DNA of 64,000 nt from Segatella copri (GCF_026015295.1 NZ_JAPDUW010000001.1:3802001-3866000); one strand, 5' to 3'; shown: positions 40,347-49,947, numbered from the stretch's first letter. The notes: generated by a model not told the origin, from the sequence alone. Numbers and translations are program-made.

Positions 40347-40577
40347 ATGGATAAGAAGAATTTAGCATTCGACAAGATGAACTTTATCTTGTTAGGCATC
40401 GGAATGGCGATTATCATCATCGGTTTTCTGCTGATGAGTGGCGCCGGTTCTAACGAGCATACCTTCGATACTGATATTTTCAGTACCCGTCGCATCGTTG
40501 TAGCACCAACCGTAACATTGATAGGTTTCCTTTCAATCATCTATGCGGTGATACATAAGCCGAAAGACAATGAATAA
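40347..40577 (+). CDS. DUF3098 family membrane protein
   Basis: A 76-residue protein with two membrane helices (FILLGIGMAIIIIGFLLMSG and VAPTVTLIGFLSIIYAV). It is a DUF3098 protein, typically encoded between ftsX and uppP in Bacteroidota; a role in the envelope or division is implied by this synteny only. The ATG at 40347 is preferred to 40305, because the upstream codons (STFNTQHSTL) translate the CTCAACA repeat array. Confidence 0.85.
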   Translation: MDKKNLAFDKMNFILLGIGMAIIIIGFLLMSGAGSNEHTFDTDIFSTRRIVVAPTVTLIGFLSIIYAVIHKPKDNE

Positions 40578-40606
40578 TTTATAATTAATATACATATTAT
40601 TATTAG

Positions 40607-41452
40607 ATGGATTTTATTCAGACTATCATTATCTCTATCGTAGAGGGACTGACCGAGTTCTTGCCTGTATCCAGTACGGGCCACATGATTATAGCCGAAA
40701 ATTTGCTGGGTGTAGATATCCAGGATAAGTTTGTCAACGCCTTTACTGTCATCATCCAGTTTGGCGCCATCCTTTCTGTCATCTGTCTGTATTGGAAGAG
40801 ATTCTTCTATCCAGAGGCTGTGAAGACCGGTGAGAAGACCTATTTGAAGGCGATGTTCGATTTCTATGCCCGTCTGGTTGTAGGTACCGTGCCTGCCGTG
40901 GTTTTGGGTCTTGCCTTCAATGATTTCATCGAGTCAAACCTTGGCAATGTACAGCTGGTGGGCTGGATGCTTGTCATCGGCGGTATTTTCATGCTCTTCT
41001 GCGATAAGATATTCAATAAAGGCAGCGAACAGACCAAGCTTACTTACAAGCGTGCCCTGATTATCGGTTTCATCCAGTGTATAGCGATGATTCCTGGTGT
41101 ATCGCGCTCCATGTCAACCATCGTGGGTGGTATGTCCCAGCGTCTTACCCGTAAGGCAGCAGCCGAGTTCTCATTCTTCCTGGCAGTGCCAACCATGTTT
41201 GGCGCCACCTGTCTCGAGGTTTATAAGCTCATCAGCCATGGCGGCGGCTCATTGCTCACCCAGGGCAACAACCTGTTCACATTGATATTAGGCTCAGTGG
41301 TGGCATTCATCGTTGCCATTCTCGCCATCAAGTTTTTCATCAATTATGTCACCAAGTACGGTTTTGCTGCTTTCGGCTGGTACCGTATCGTAGTAGGACT
41401 TATCATTATCATCTGCGGCCTTTGCGGTGTAGATATGCAGATGGTTGACTAA
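40607..41452 (+). CDS. uppP: Undecaprenyl-diphosphatase
   Basis: A 281-residue inner-membrane BacA-type phosphatase that recycles the undecaprenyl carrier for cell-wall synthesis and gives bacitracin resistance. Motifs: EGLTEFLPVSSTGHMIIAENLL near residue 14 (given in part), the catalytic Arg region IPGVSRSMSTIVGGM near 165 and several helices. Length is normal. It lies 29 bases after DUF3098 and 9 bases before truB. Confidence 0.95.
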   Translation: MDFIQTIIISIVEGLTEFLPVSSTGHMIIAENLLGVDIQDKFVNAFTVIIQFGAILSVICLYWKRFFYPEAVKTGEKTYLKAMFDFYARLVVGTVPAVVLGLAFNDFIESNLGNVQLVGWMLVIGGIFMLFCDKIFNKGSEQTKLTYKRALIIGFIQCIAMIPGVSRSMSTIVGGMSQRLTRKAAAEFSFFLAVPTMFGATCLEVYKLISHGGGSLLTQGNNLFTLILGSVVAFIVAILAIKFFINYVTKYGFAAFGWYRIVVGLIIIICGLCGVDMQMVD

Positions 41453-41461
41453 ACATAAACT

Positions 41462-42178
41462 ATGGATTTCAGAAAAGGAGAAATTATTGCCATCGACAAG
41501 CCTTATCGCATGTCGAGTTTCGGAGCCCTGGCACATGTTCGCTATCTGCTCAGCAAGAAGCTCGGTTTTAAGGTGAAGATAGGACATGCCGGTACGCTCG
41601 ATCCCCTTGCCACTGGCGTGCTGGTGCTCTGCACCGGTAAATGTACCAAGCAGATAGAACAGTTGCAGACCCATACCAAGGAGTATACAGCTACCCTGCA
41701 GCTCGGTGCTACTACCGCCAGCTACGATAAGGAACATAGCGTGAATCACACCTATCCTACGGAGCATATCACCCGCCAGCTGGTGGAGGAAACGCTCAAG
41801 CAGTTTGTGGGCGAGATTCAGCAGGTTCCGCCTACCTACAGCGCCGTAAAGGTGAATGGCGACCGCTCTTATGCCTTGCGCCGAGCAGGCGAAGAGGTTC
41901 AGCTCAAGCCGAAGACCGTGCGTGTAGACGAGATAGAACTCACCGATTATAACGATGAGGAGAAGACCGCCAGCATCCGCGTGGTTTGCGGCAAAGGTAC
42001 TTACATCCGCTCCCTCGCCCGTGATATCGGCAGGGCTCTCGATAGTGGCGCCTACCTTACCGCCCTCCGCCGTACCAAGGCAGGAAGTTTCGCAGTAGAA
42101 AACTGCATCAGTTTTGAACATTTCCAGGAATGGCTTGATGAGCAGCCTCTCGAAGACAGCCTTCAGCCATCCAAGTAA
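41462..42178 (+). CDS. truB: tRNA pseudouridine(55) synthase
   Basis: A 238-residue cytoplasmic enzyme that makes pseudouridine 55 in the T-loop of tRNAs. Motifs: IGHAGTLDPLATGVLVLC with the catalytic Asp near residue 47, the YSAVKVNGDRSYALRRAGE segment, and CGKGTYIRSLARDIG near residue 178. It has the short form without an extended PUA domain. It overlaps no gene; queA starts 13 bases later. Confidence 0.95.
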   Translation: MDFRKGEIIAIDKPYRMSSFGALAHVRYLLSKKLGFKVKIGHAGTLDPLATGVLVLCTGKCTKQIEQLQTHTKEYTATLQLGATTASYDKEHSVNHTYPTEHITRQLVEETLKQFVGEIQQVPPTYSAVKVNGDRSYALRRAGEEVQLKPKTVRVDEIELTDYNDEEKTASIRVVCGKGTYIRSLARDIGRALDSGAYLTALRRTKAGSFAVENCISFEHFQEWLDEQPLEDSLQPSK

Positions 42179-42191
42179 TAAAAAATATAAC

Positions 42192-43376
42192 ATGAAGCTA
42201 TCACAATTTAACTTTAAGTTGCCAAAAGATCAGGTGGCACTTTATCCACATAAGGCAAAGCACGTGGTAAAAACGGCTAGTGGTGAACGTACATTCGAGA
42301 TTACTCGCCGCGATGAGTCCCGACTCATGGTTCTCCACAAGAAGTCAGAAACCATCGAGATGTACAAGAAAGATGAAAACGGCAAGGATATGGTTGATGC
42401 CGATGGTAATCCAGTATTCCTGCAGTTCAAGGATATCGTGAATTACTTCGAAGAGGGCGATACCTTCATCTTCAACAATACCAAGGTTTTCCCAGCCCGT
42501 CTTTATGGTACCAAGGAGAAGACCGATGCCAAGATTGAGGTGTTCCTGCTCCGTGAGCTCAATCCTGAGATGCGCCTTTGGGACGTATTGGTAGAGCCTG
42601 CCCGCAAGATCCGTATCGGCAACAAGCTTTTCTTCGATGATGTCAACGAGATGGTTGCCGAGGTTATCGACAATACCACCAGCCGTGGCCGTACCCTCCG
42701 TTTCCTCTATGATGAGGATGGCAATCATGATGTCTTCAAGCGTTCGCTCTTCGCTTTGGGCGAGGCTCCGCTTCCTCGCTACGTTATCGATGCACGTGAG
42801 GATCATCACGCTACAGAGGATGATATGGATGATTTCCAGTGTGTTTTCGCTGAGGTAGAGGGTGCTGTTACTGCTCCTGCTACCGGTCTTCACTTCTCAC
42901 GCGAGCTGATGAAGCGTATGGAAATCAACGGTATCAACGAGGCTTATATCACCCTGCATTGCGGTCTGGGCAACTTCCACGATATTGAGGTGGAGGACCT
43001 TACCAAGCACAAGATGGATTCTGAACAGATGATGATCAGCCAGGAGGCATGCGATCTGGTTAACAAGACCAAGCTTGCCGGCCATCGCGTCTGCGCTATC
43101 GGTACCAGCGTGATGAAGGCAACAGAAACGGCTGTAGGCACCGATGGTATGATGAAGGCTTTCGATGGATGGACCAACAAGTTCATCTTCCCTCCATACG
43201 ATTTCGGTCTTGCTGACTGTGCCGTAGCCAATTTCTATCATCCGGAGTCAACCCTGATGATGAGTACTGCAGCCTTTGGCGGTTACGATCTGGTTTACGA
43301 GGCATACAAGATGGCTGTGAAGAATGGCTATATGTTTGGCTGCTATGGTGATTCTTTGTTGATGCTTCCAGATTAA
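42192..43376 (+). CDS. queA: S-adenosylmethionine:tRNA ribosyltransferase-isomerase
   Basis: A 394-residue enzyme of queuosine synthesis that adds the epoxycyclopentane ring to 7-aminomethyl-deazaguanine in tRNA. It starts MKLSQFNFKLPKDQVALYPH, the family N-terminus, and has FIFNNTKVFPARLYG, ATGLHFSRELMKRM, ITLHCGLGNF and TNKFIFPPYDFG. It carries an insertion of about 40 residues near residue 50 compared with E. coli QueA, as in relatives. The ATG at 42192 is chosen; an earlier ATG at 42114 lies within truB. Confidence 0.93.
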   Translation: MKLSQFNFKLPKDQVALYPHKAKHVVKTASGERTFEITRRDESRLMVLHKKSETIEMYKKDENGKDMVDADGNPVFLQFKDIVNYFEEGDTFIFNNTKVFPARLYGTKEKTDAKIEVFLLRELNPEMRLWDVLVEPARKIRIGNKLFFDDVNEMVAEVIDNTTSRGRTLRFLYDEDGNHDVFKRSLFALGEAPLPRYVIDAREDHHATEDDMDDFQCVFAEVEGAVTAPATGLHFSRELMKRMEINGINEAYITLHCGLGNFHDIEVEDLTKHKMDSEQMMISQEACDLVNKTKLAGHRVCAIGTSVMKATETAVGTDGMMKAFDGWTNKFIFPPYDFGLADCAVANFYHPESTLMMSTAAFGGYDLVYEAYKMAVKNGYMFGCYGDSLLMLPD

Positions 43377-43469
43377 ACAGCGGTATAAACAGTTTATATA
43401 CACATAGAAGTTGTTGATATTCTGGGTTTTAGCTTAGTTATCCACAATTTTATAAAAGTGTGAATAAGT

Positions 43470-43877
43470 ATGTATCAGGTATATTTAAGTCTCGGTACGA
43501 ATTTGGGCAACCGAAAGCGCAACATTCGCGAGGTAATAGAAAAGATAGGAGAGCAGATTGGTGTGGTAGAGCGCCAGTCTGCTCTTTACGAAACCAAGCC
43601 TTGGGGCTATTCATCTCCCAACGACTATATCAATGCCTGTGTGCTGGTTCTCACCACGATGGCTCCGCGCCAGGTGTTGGAGGCAACCCAGCGCATAGAG
43701 CGCGAAATGGGGCGCACCATGAAGTCGGTGGATGGCGAATACCAGGACCGCATCATCGACATTGATATCCTGATGATAGATGACTTGGTGATAGATGAGC
43801 CCGATTTCAAGGTTCCCCATCCGTTGATGGAGGAGCGTGAATTCGTGATGAAACCGCTGAAGGAGATACTTAAGTAA
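43470..43877 (+). CDS. folK: 6-hydroxymethyl-7,8-dihydropterin pyrophosphokinase
   Basis: A 135-residue folate pathway enzyme that transfers pyrophosphate from ATP to hydroxymethyl-dihydropterin. It has SLGTNLGNRKRNI at the start, ALYETKPWGY and the signature RIIDIDILMID with HPLMEEREFVMKPL. Length is slightly short but complete. It is preceded by 93 bases containing one TTATCCACA sequence and followed by a bidirectional terminator. Confidence 0.94.
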   Translation: MYQVYLSLGTNLGNRKRNIREVIEKIGEQIGVVERQSALYETKPWGYSSPNDYINACVLVLTTMAPRQVLEATQRIEREMGRTMKSVDGEYQDRIIDIDILMIDDLVIDEPDFKVPHPLMEEREFVMKPLKEILK

Positions 43878-43897
43878 TTTATTTTTAGCAAGTATAC

Positions 43898-43936
43898 AAA
43901 AACGGGCTAGGAGCTTTTTCGCTCCCAGCCCGTTTT
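43898..43936. terminator. Bidirectional terminator between folK and the AraC gene
   Basis: AAAACGGGCT(A)GGAGC and GCTCC(C)AGCCCGTTTT arms around TTTTTC, with T-runs on both strands. Confidence 0.9.
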
Positions 43937-43943
43937 CTGTTTC

Positions 43944-45065
43944 TTATCTTTCTTTATTCCTGCTGCGTTCTTTCATCCAGGCAGATGGCGTAACACCTTC
44001 TGATTTGGCAAAGACGCTCGAAAAGTAGGGCAGCGAGGAGAAACCTACGTTGTAGGCGATATCCTTCAGCTTGGCATCAGGATGCTCGCTCATCATTTTC
44101 TTGGCTTCTTCCAGGCGCAGACTCGCTATCCAACTGCTGAAGTTCATGCCGAATTCTTCCTTGATGAAGGAGGAGAGGTAGGTCTTGTTGGTATACAGCT
44201 TGGTGGCAAGATCATCTATCGTGAACTGGTCCTTCAGATACGATTTCTCCTGAATCCATTCCGTTACTCTAGGGCGCAGCGTTTCGATGTAGGCTTTCTT
44301 CGGACTGGCTTCTCCGCTCTTTTCTTCTTCCGTCTTATCGCAGTCTGCCTTCATCAGCGTCTCGTATTCTGAGGCATAGTTGATGATGTTTACCAGAATA
44401 TAGAGGTTCATGCCTACCACATAGAATTGCACCAGCCAGTTGAATAGGGCACCCGTACGGATAGATATCACGCCCAGTATCAGCATGCCGTAGAAGAGCC
44501 AGTGGCTCACCTTGAGCCATCTGATGAAATGGCTCTTCTCGTTCGAGAAGTAGTTTTCGAAGAGGGCGTTGCTTCTCAGATAGCACTTGTTGAAGTAGTA
44601 GATATGCCCTATGAGCATCTCCAGCAGTCCTATCAGGGCGATAAGCAGCAGGGGTATCTGGTATGCCTTCAGCGCATCTGTCATGGCGATAAGGGCGAAG
44701 AAAGCCGTCATTGTGAACTTTACGGCTATCGTCCTGCAGCGCTTCCGGGAGATATAATGAGGGTCGAGCAGACTGCTGAGCGAGAAGCTAAAGCAGATGC
44801 CCATCAGATAGAAGAGGATGATGTCGAAACAGGGAACCCAGTTGTTATATTCCGTCCAGCTTCCTGTAAATGAAGCTATCCAGATCCATATATTCAGGCT
44901 GATGAGCATCATTCCGCCTGCCATCAGTCTTTTAGATCTGCGGAAAGTTTTATAAACGGCTGTATCAGGTGTCTGGTAGAGCAACAGGATGGTTGCCAGC
45001 GTCAGATAGATGATGCTGGTTATGGTTACAAGTTCTACAAAGTGCTGTTCTAAGAAATGAATCAT
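43944..45065 (-). CDS. Membrane-embedded AraC-family regulator
   Basis: A 373-residue protein with about seven N-terminal membrane helices (residues about 10-235; e.g. LVTITSIIYLTLATILLLYQ) and a C-terminal AraC/XylS DNA-binding domain (residues about 265-370; FTIDDLATKLYTNKTYLSSF and LKDIAYNVGFSSLPYFSSVF). This architecture senses a membrane or periplasmic signal and regulates genes directly. The target is unknown; neighbours are housekeeping genes, so no substrate can be deduced. Confidence 0.88.
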   Translation of the reverse strand: MIHFLEQHFVELVTITSIIYLTLATILLLYQTPDTAVYKTFRRSKRLMAGGMMLISLNIWIWIASFTGSWTEYNNWVPCFDIILFYLMGICFSFSLSSLLDPHYISRKRCRTIAVKFTMTAFFALIAMTDALKAYQIPLLLIALIGLLEMLIGHIYYFNKCYLRSNALFENYFSNEKSHFIRWLKVSHWLFYGMLILGVISIRTGALFNWLVQFYVVGMNLYILVNIINYASEYETLMKADCDKTEEEKSGEASPKKAYIETLRPRVTEWIQEKSYLKDQFTIDDLATKLYTNKTYLSSFIKEEFGMNFSSWIASLRLEEAKKMMSEHPDAKLKDIAYNVGFSSLPYFSSVFAKSEGVTPSAWMKERSRNKER

Positions 45066-45096
45066 ATTCTTTTTTTATTTATGAGTAAGCAAGAAA

Positions 45097-45126
45097 AATC
45101 CCATCGCTCTTGCGAACGATGGGATT
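45097..45126 (-). terminator. Terminator after rpsO
   Basis: AATCCCATCG and CGATGGGATT are perfect arms with a 10-base loop; T-rich sequence follows on the minus strand. Confidence 0.85.
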
Positions 45127-45160
45127 CTGTTCTGTTAAGCAATGTGTCTGCCTAAGCTGA

Positions 45161-45430
45161 TTACTTACGAAGACCGAGGGCCTTGATGATAGCACGATAG
45201 CGATTGATGTCGCGATCATACAGGTAATCGAGCAATGCACGACGCTTTCCTACAAGCTGTGTCAACGCACGTGTTGTAGTATAATCTTTACGGTTCTTCT
45301 TAACATGTTCCGTCAAATGAGCAATACGGTATGAGAACAATGCTATCTGGCTCTCAGCTGAACCAGTATCAGAGTTAGACTTTCCGTACTTGCTAAAGAT
45401 CTCTTCTTTTTTTGCTTTGTCTAAATACAT
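45161..45430 (-). CDS. rpsO: 30S ribosomal protein S15
   Basis: An 89-residue primary rRNA-binding protein of the 30S subunit. It shows the family motifs GSAESQIALFSYRIAHLTEH, KNRKDYTTTRAL and LVGKRRALLDYL. Length is normal. A TATCTTTG -7 box lies at 45525-45532, which gives a leader of about 90 bases where S15 could autoregulate as in E. coli; the leader fold was not checked. Confidence 0.97.
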   Translation of the reverse strand: MYLDKAKKEEIFSKYGKSNSDTGSAESQIALFSYRIAHLTEHVKKNRKDYTTTRALTQLVGKRRALLDYLYDRDINRYRAIIKALGLRK

Positions 45431-45524
45431 AGCTGTAAAAACTTAATTTAATAAAATATGAATATGTTTAATTTTGTGCATCTGATGACCTTCCTCACGG
45501 CGGTTTCATTAAAAATGCGGTGCA

Positions 45525-45532
45525 AAGATACA
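45525..45532 (-). promoter_or_regulatory. -7 box of rpsO
   Basis: TATCTTTG on the minus strand, with a TTTG further upstream near the expected -33 position. The divergent typA gene has TAATTTTG at 45573-45580. Confidence 0.7.
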
Positions 45533-45614
45533 ACTTTTTGCCGAATTATGCAAACATTTCGGGATTTTTTTGTAATTTTGCACCCAAATTTAAGTATTTA
45601 AGGTAAAAATTAAA

Positions 45615-47417
45615 ATGCAAGACATTAGAAACATTGCAGTTATTGCACACGTTGACCATGGTAAGACTACATTGGTCGACAAGATGATGCTCGCCGGTAA
45701 GCTGTTCCGCGACGGCCAGGATAACAGCGGCGAAGTGCTCGATTCCAACGACTTGGAGCGCGAGCGTGGTATAACCATTCTCTCAAAGAATGTATCTATC
45801 AACTGGAAAGGTACTAAGATTAATATCCTCGATACTCCTGGACACTCTGACTTCGGTGGTGAGGTTGAGCGCGTGCTCAACATGGCAGACGGATGCCTCC
45901 TCCTCGTCGATGCTTTCGAGGGTCCAATGCCTCAGACCCGTTTCGTGCTCCAGAAGGCATTGCAGCTCGGACTGAAGCCTATCGTTGTTGTTAATAAGGT
46001 AGATAAGCCTAACTGTCGCCCTGAAGAGGTGTACGAGATGGTGTTCGACCTGATGTGCGACCTCGATGCTACAGAAGACCAGCTCGACTTCCCTGTAGTT
46101 TACGGTTCTGCCAAGAACGGTTGGATGGGCGAGGACTATAATCATCCAACAGACAATATCGATTATCTGCTCGATAAGATTATTGAGGTTATCCCTGCTC
46201 CTAAGCAGCTCGAGGGTACTCCACAGCTCCTTATCACATCACTCGATTACAGCTCTTATACTGGTCGTATCGCCGTAGGTCGTGTTCACCGTGGTACATT
46301 GAAGGACGGCATGAACGTTACTATCTGCCACCGCGACGGAACCCAGGAGAAGACCAAGATCAAGGAGCTCCACACCTTCGAGGGTATGGGTCATAAGAAG
46401 ACCGATCATGTAGATTCAGGCGATATCTGTGCCGTTGTCGGCTTGGAGAAGTTTGAGATTGGTGATACCATCTGCGACTTCGAGAACCCAGAGCCACTGC
46501 CTCCAATCGCTGTCGATGAGCCTACCATGAGCATGCTCTTCACCATCAACGATTCACCATTCTTCGGTAAGGAAGGCAAGTTCTGTACATCACGCCACAT
46601 CCAGGAGCGCTTGAACAAGGAGCTCGAGAAGAACCTCGCTCTCCGCGTACAGCCTTACGAGGATTCTACCGATAAGTGGATTGTATCAGGCCGTGGTGTG
46701 CTCCATCTCTCTGTACTCATCGAGACCATGCGCCGCGAGGGCTATGAGCTCCAGGTAGGTCAGCCTCAGGTTATCTACAAGGAGATTGACGGTGTGAAGT
46801 GCGAGCCTGTAGAGGAGTTGACCATCAATGTACCAGAGGAGTTTGCTTCTAAGATGATTGATATGGTAACCCGCCGCAAGGGTGATATGACCTCTATGCT
46901 GAACATGGGCGAGCGTGTAGACATCGAGTTCGATATCCCATCACGTGGTATCATCGGTCTGCGTACCAACGTGCTTACCGCTTCTCAGGGCGAGGCTATC
47001 ATGGCTCACCGCTTCAAGGAGTATCAGCCATACAAGGGTGAAATCAGCCGCCGTTCTAACGGTAGCATGATTGCGCTTGAAACCGGTACTGCCTTTGCTT
47101 ACGCCATCGATAAGCTGCAGGATCGCGGTAAGTTCTTCATCGATCCGGGTGAGGAAGTTTACGGAGGCGAGGTTGTAGGTGAGCATGTTCACGACAACGA
47201 CCTGGTAGTCAACGTAACCAAGGCTAAGCAGCTTACCAACGTGCGTGCTTCCGGTTCTGACGATAAGGCCCGCGTGATTCCTAAGACCGTGATGAGTCTT
47301 GAGGAGTGCCTGGAGTATATCCGTGAGGACGAGTACGTAGAGGTAACTCCAAAGAACATGCGTATGCGCAAGATTGAGCTTGATCACCTGAAGCGCAAGC
47401 GCAGCAACAAAGACTAA
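45615..47417 (+). CDS. typA: Ribosome-associated translational GTPase TypA/BipA
   Basis: A 600-residue GTPase of the EF-G-like family that aids 50S assembly and stress adaptation. G-domain motifs: [27 protein letters not shown] and VVNKVDKP (residues 10-130). Domain II, the EF-G III-like and V-like domains and the TypA-specific C-terminal domain follow ([20 protein letters not shown]). Length matches the family. Confidence 0.97.
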   Translation: MQDIRNIAVIAHVDHGKTTLVDKMMLAGKLFRDGQDNSGEVLDSNDLERERGITILSKNVSINWKGTKINILDTPGHSDFGGEVERVLNMADGCLLLVDAFEGPMPQTRFVLQKALQLGLKPIVVVNKVDKPNCRPEEVYEMVFDLMCDLDATEDQLDFPVVYGSAKNGWMGEDYNHPTDNIDYLLDKIIEVIPAPKQLEGTPQLLITSLDYSSYTGRIAVGRVHRGTLKDGMNVTICHRDGTQEKTKIKELHTFEGMGHKKTDHVDSGDICAVVGLEKFEIGDTICDFENPEPLPPIAVDEPTMSMLFTINDSPFFGKEGKFCTSRHIQERLNKELEKNLALRVQPYEDSTDKWIVSGRGVLHLSVLIETMRREGYELQVGQPQVIYKEIDGVKCEPVEELTINVPEEFASKMIDMVTRRKGDMTSMLNMGERVDIEFDIPSRGIIGLRTNVLTASQGEAIMAHRFKEYQPYKGEISRRSNGSMIALETGTAFAYAIDKLQDRGKFFIDPGEEVYGGEVVGEHVHDNDLVVNVTKAKQLTNVRASGSDDKARVIPKTVMSLEECLEYIREDEYVEVTPKNMRMRKIELDHLKRKRSNKD

Positions 47418-47423
47418 ACAGAA

Positions 47424-48386
47424 ATGTTTTTGTGGAGATTTTTTAGAAAGTTTTCATTGCCCTGCTCCCTGGTTATGGGAGCATTGGGCTACCTGATATT
47501 CGCCAATGTGCCCTTCCTGGTGCCCATTGGCGATTATTGTGGTCCGAGGTTGGTAAGTCTGATGCCGGTAGTGCTGTTCTCCCTGCTCTATGTTACTTTC
47601 TGTAAGATAGAAATCAAGGAGATGAAGCCTAAGGCGTGGCATTTCATCCTCCAGCTCATCCGCACCTCGCTGGCATTGATGATGGTGGTGCTCATCTTCG
47701 AGTTCGGTTCCGATTACAGTACCAAACTGGTTCTCGAGGGTGCCTTCATCTGTTTCATCTGTCCTACGGCTGCCGCCGTGGCTGTGGTTACGGAGAAGTT
47801 GGGCGGCAGTATCGGTTCGCTGACCACCTATACGGTCATCGCCAACATTTTTACGATGATCATCATTCCGAGTCTTTTCCCGATGGTAGAGAAGGGGGCA
47901 GACGTATCGTTCCTCATGATGAGTGCGATGGTGTTCCGCAATGTCACTACCGTGCTGGTGGTGCCTCTGCTGCTTGCCTTGCTGAGCCGCCGGTTCCTGC
48001 CAAAATGGGTGGATAAGGTGAAGAATGTAAAGGATTTGGGTTTTTATATGTGGTGTTTCAACCTTACGATACTGATGGGCGAAACGGTTCGCAACATGCT
48101 CCATGCCGAGGTATCGGGCGTAACGATGCTTCTGCTGCTCTTTGTACCGCTGCTGGTATGTCTCCTCCAGTTTGCCATCGGCAAGGCGGTAGGCAGGCAT
48201 TTCGGTGCGAGTATCAGTGCCGGTCAGGCGTTGGGACAGAAGAATACGGTAGTGGGTATCTGGCTCACCCTCACCTTCCTGAATCCTCTTGCTGCCGTAG
48301 CACCGGGTGCCTATGTAGTATGGCAGAATCTGGTGAATGGCTGGCAGTTATGGTATAAAGAAAAATATGGCAAGCTTAAGTGGTAA
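47424..48386 (+). CDS. Bile acid:sodium symporter-like / AEC-type transporter
   Basis: A 320-residue polytopic membrane protein with about nine or ten helices and no signal peptide. The segment GQKNTVVGIWLTLTFLNPLA with Pro-rich ends resembles the second crossover motif of BASS-type (SBF) transporters; the general layout also resembles auxin-efflux carriers. The substrate is unknown. It starts 6 bases after typA, so it is probably cotranscribed. Its stop codon lies inside the terminator hairpin. Confidence 0.7.
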   Translation: MFLWRFFRKFSLPCSLVMGALGYLIFANVPFLVPIGDYCGPRLVSLMPVVLFSLLYVTFCKIEIKEMKPKAWHFILQLIRTSLALMMVVLIFEFGSDYSTKLVLEGAFICFICPTAAAVAVVTEKLGGSIGSLTTYTVIANIFTMIIIPSLFPMVEKGADVSFLMMSAMVFRNVTTVLVVPLLLALLSRRFLPKWVDKVKNVKDLGFYMWCFNLTILMGETVRNMLHAEVSGVTMLLLLFVPLLVCLLQFAIGKAVGRHFGASISAGQALGQKNTVVGIWLTLTFLNPLAAVAPGAYVVWQNLVNGWQLWYKEKYGKLKW

Positions 48387-48403
48387 GCTTGCCATATTTT
48401 TTT
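48362..48403. terminator. Bidirectional terminator overlapping the transporter stop
   Basis: A 17-base perfect stem (AATATGGCAAGCTTA with its inverse) and 5-base loop; the transporter's last codons and stop (AAGTGGTAA) lie in the loop and the right arm. T-runs flank both sides. Confidence 0.9.
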
Positions 48404-48407
48404 GTTT

Positions 48408-48893
48408 CTAATCCTGGGTAGGGTAGATGAGGTTTTCTTCCCTGATGCAGCAGAGTACCTCATCCAGATATTTTCTGGCTTCATATTTCGCCATAGGCAG
48501 GTCGTGGAGCAGGTAGTTGCCGCAGTCCTTTGCCGCCTGTCCCGGAATCTCACCCTCGAAATCGGCGATAAACTTAAAGGTGCGCTTCATCAGTTCCACG
48601 ATGTCCTTGCTCTCCAGGTCGCCCTTGATAAGGAGATAGTTGCCCGTGAGGCATCCCATCGGTCCCCAGTAGATGATGCGGTCCTTCCACTCCTCGTCGT
48701 TGCGCAGGTAGGTGGCAGCCAGATGCTCAATGGTATGGATGGCGCCATTGTGCAGACAAGGCTCCTGGTTAGGCACCTTCATGCGGATATCGAATGTTGT
48801 GATGACTTCTCCGCCTACTTCGTCCTTACGGCTCACGTAGATGCCGCGGAGCAGCTTATTGTGATTGATTGTAAAACTTGGAATCTTATTCAT
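48408..48893 (-). CDS. luxS: S-ribosylhomocysteine lyase
   Basis: A 161-residue iron-dependent lyase that splits S-ribosylhomocysteine into homocysteine and DPD, the AI-2 precursor. The metal site HTIEH lies near residue 55 and the catalytic Cys in MGCLTGNYLL near 82. Length is normal. It lies 115 bases after mtnN on the same strand, so the two consecutive steps of the SAH recycling route are probably one operon, separated by a long heptad spacer. Confidence 0.97.
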   Translation of the reverse strand: MNKIPSFTINHNKLLRGIYVSRKDEVGGEVITTFDIRMKVPNQEPCLHNGAIHTIEHLAATYLRNDEEWKDRIIYWGPMGCLTGNYLLIKGDLESKDIVELMKRTFKFIADFEGEIPGQAAKDCGNYLLHDLPMAKYEARKYLDEVLCCIREENLIYPTQD

Positions 48894-49008
48894 CTTTTTT
48901 ATAATGTTGAATGTTGAGTGTTGAATGTTGAGTGTTGAGTGTTGAATGTTGAGTGTTAAATATTGAGTGAAGAATCATTCAACATTCAACACTCAACATT
49001 CAACACTT
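48894..49008 (-). repeat. Long heptad spacer between mtnN and luxS
   Basis: On the minus strand TGTTGAATGTTGAGTGTTGA follows the mtnN stop, then a short core, then about nine TTCAACA/CTCAACA words before the luxS ATG. The two halves can pair into a long hairpin. Confidence 0.85.
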
Positions 49009-49707
49009 CTAAAGACTTTCGAGGAAAGCCTTGGTAACATTGAAAGAGCCTTCAGCCATTTTAGCCCAGAAGTCGAAATACTGCTGTGCCTTGGTATCTT
49101 TCAGCGGTACATCGCTGATGATGCGGAAGGAGATGAAAGGTGTCTTGTAGATGTGGCAGGTCTGGGCGATAGAGCAGCTCTCCATATCCACCGCCATCGC
49201 CTGAGGGAAGTGTTCCAGGATAGAGCGCATCTTCTCCTTGCTGTCTACAAACCATTCGCCGCTCACAATCTGTCCGGCGTGGATCTTCGGGTGCCTATTG
49301 CCCGGCAGGTTGTTGATGGCGAGTGCCTTCTCCACATATTCCTTAGGTGTTTTGAAGGAAGCCGGCATGCCCAGAATCTGTCCGAATTCGCATTCCTCGC
49401 CGCAGTAGGCATCGTGGTAAACGCAGTTGGTAGCCACTACCACCTCCGTCACGTTGAGGGTGATATCAGCGCCTCCAGCCACGCCTGAAGAGATGACGAG
49501 GTCAGGGTGATAGTTGTCAATCATTTCCACGGCACCTATGGTACTGTTCACCTTACCGATGCCGCATTGTTGCATCACCACCTCGTTATTGCCTATCTTT
49601 CCGATAACGAAGTCTTTATAATTTTTTCTCTCAACCTGCGATTCGGTCAATAATGTTTTGAGTTGCGCGAACTCCTTGTCCATCGCAACGATAATTCCTA
49701 TTTTCAT
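49009..49707 (-). CDS. mtnN: 5'-methylthioadenosine/S-adenosylhomocysteine nucleosidase
   Basis: A 232-residue nucleosidase that removes adenine from MTA and SAH (Pfs). Motifs: IGIIVAMDKEFAQL at the start, QCGIGKVNSTIGAVEMI, SSGVAGGAD and the catalytic AVDMESCSIAQTCH near 175 (Asp in SDVPLK). Product S-ribosylhomocysteine feeds LuxS encoded downstream. A TAACTTTG -7 box lies at 49730-49737 (minus). Confidence 0.95.
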   Translation of the reverse strand: MKIGIIVAMDKEFAQLKTLLTESQVERKNYKDFVIGKIGNNEVVMQQCGIGKVNSTIGAVEMIDNYHPDLVISSGVAGGADITLNVTEVVVATNCVYHDAYCGEECEFGQILGMPASFKTPKEYVEKALAINNLPGNRHPKIHAGQIVSGEWFVDSKEKMRSILEHFPQAMAVDMESCSIAQTCHIYKTPFISFRIISDVPLKDTKAQQYFDFWAKMAEGSFNVTKAFLESL

Positions 49708-49729
49708 CTTGTATACTAACTTTTGGGTG

Positions 49730-49737
49730 CAAAGTTA
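49730..49737 (-). promoter_or_regulatory. -7 box of the mtnN-luxS unit
   Basis: TAACTTTG on the minus strand, 22 bases before the mtnN start codon. A TTTG lies 22 bases upstream, slightly far from the usual spacing. Confidence 0.6.
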
Positions 49738-49812
49738 CTAAAAATATTGCAGAGAGTAGCAAAGTTTAAGGAGTTTTTAAGGAAAAAGGCTTTTAAAGGT
49801 AAAAAAGTAAAA

Positions 49813-49843
49813 AAGCCCCCGATGCGTGATGAACCGGGGGCTT
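49813..49843 (-). terminator. Copy of the smalltalk terminator
   Basis: AAGCCCCCGATGC / GAACCGGGGGCTT arms; close to 4923-4955, but here joined directly to the truncated HU gene. Confidence 0.75.
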
Positions 49844-49947
49844 CGGTCGGTTACCGAAGTAGCATACCACTTCTTCTTACCTGCGTTTTCACCAGTCTGA
49901 GGTGTGCGCTGTACTTTACGATATTTCAATGTTCCTTTCTGTTCCAT
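49844..49947 (-). pseudogene. Truncated HU-like gene (first 34 codons)
   Basis: These 104 bases are identical to 5694-5797, the start of the HU-like gene (MEQKGTLKYRKVQRTP to ATSVTDR). The frame then runs into the terminator hairpin and spacer sequence, so the HU domain is lost. The junction lies at the word CGGTCGG, next to the CGGGGGCTT end of the terminator. The identity of the retained part suggests a recent duplication or gene conversion. Confidence 0.85.

Noticed and set aside
43438..43446. TTATCCACA, a perfect DnaA box, between queA and folK
   Set aside because: A single 9-base match is expected about once per 130 kb of strand by chance; there is no cluster, AT-rich unwinding region or dnaA/dnaN gene nearby.
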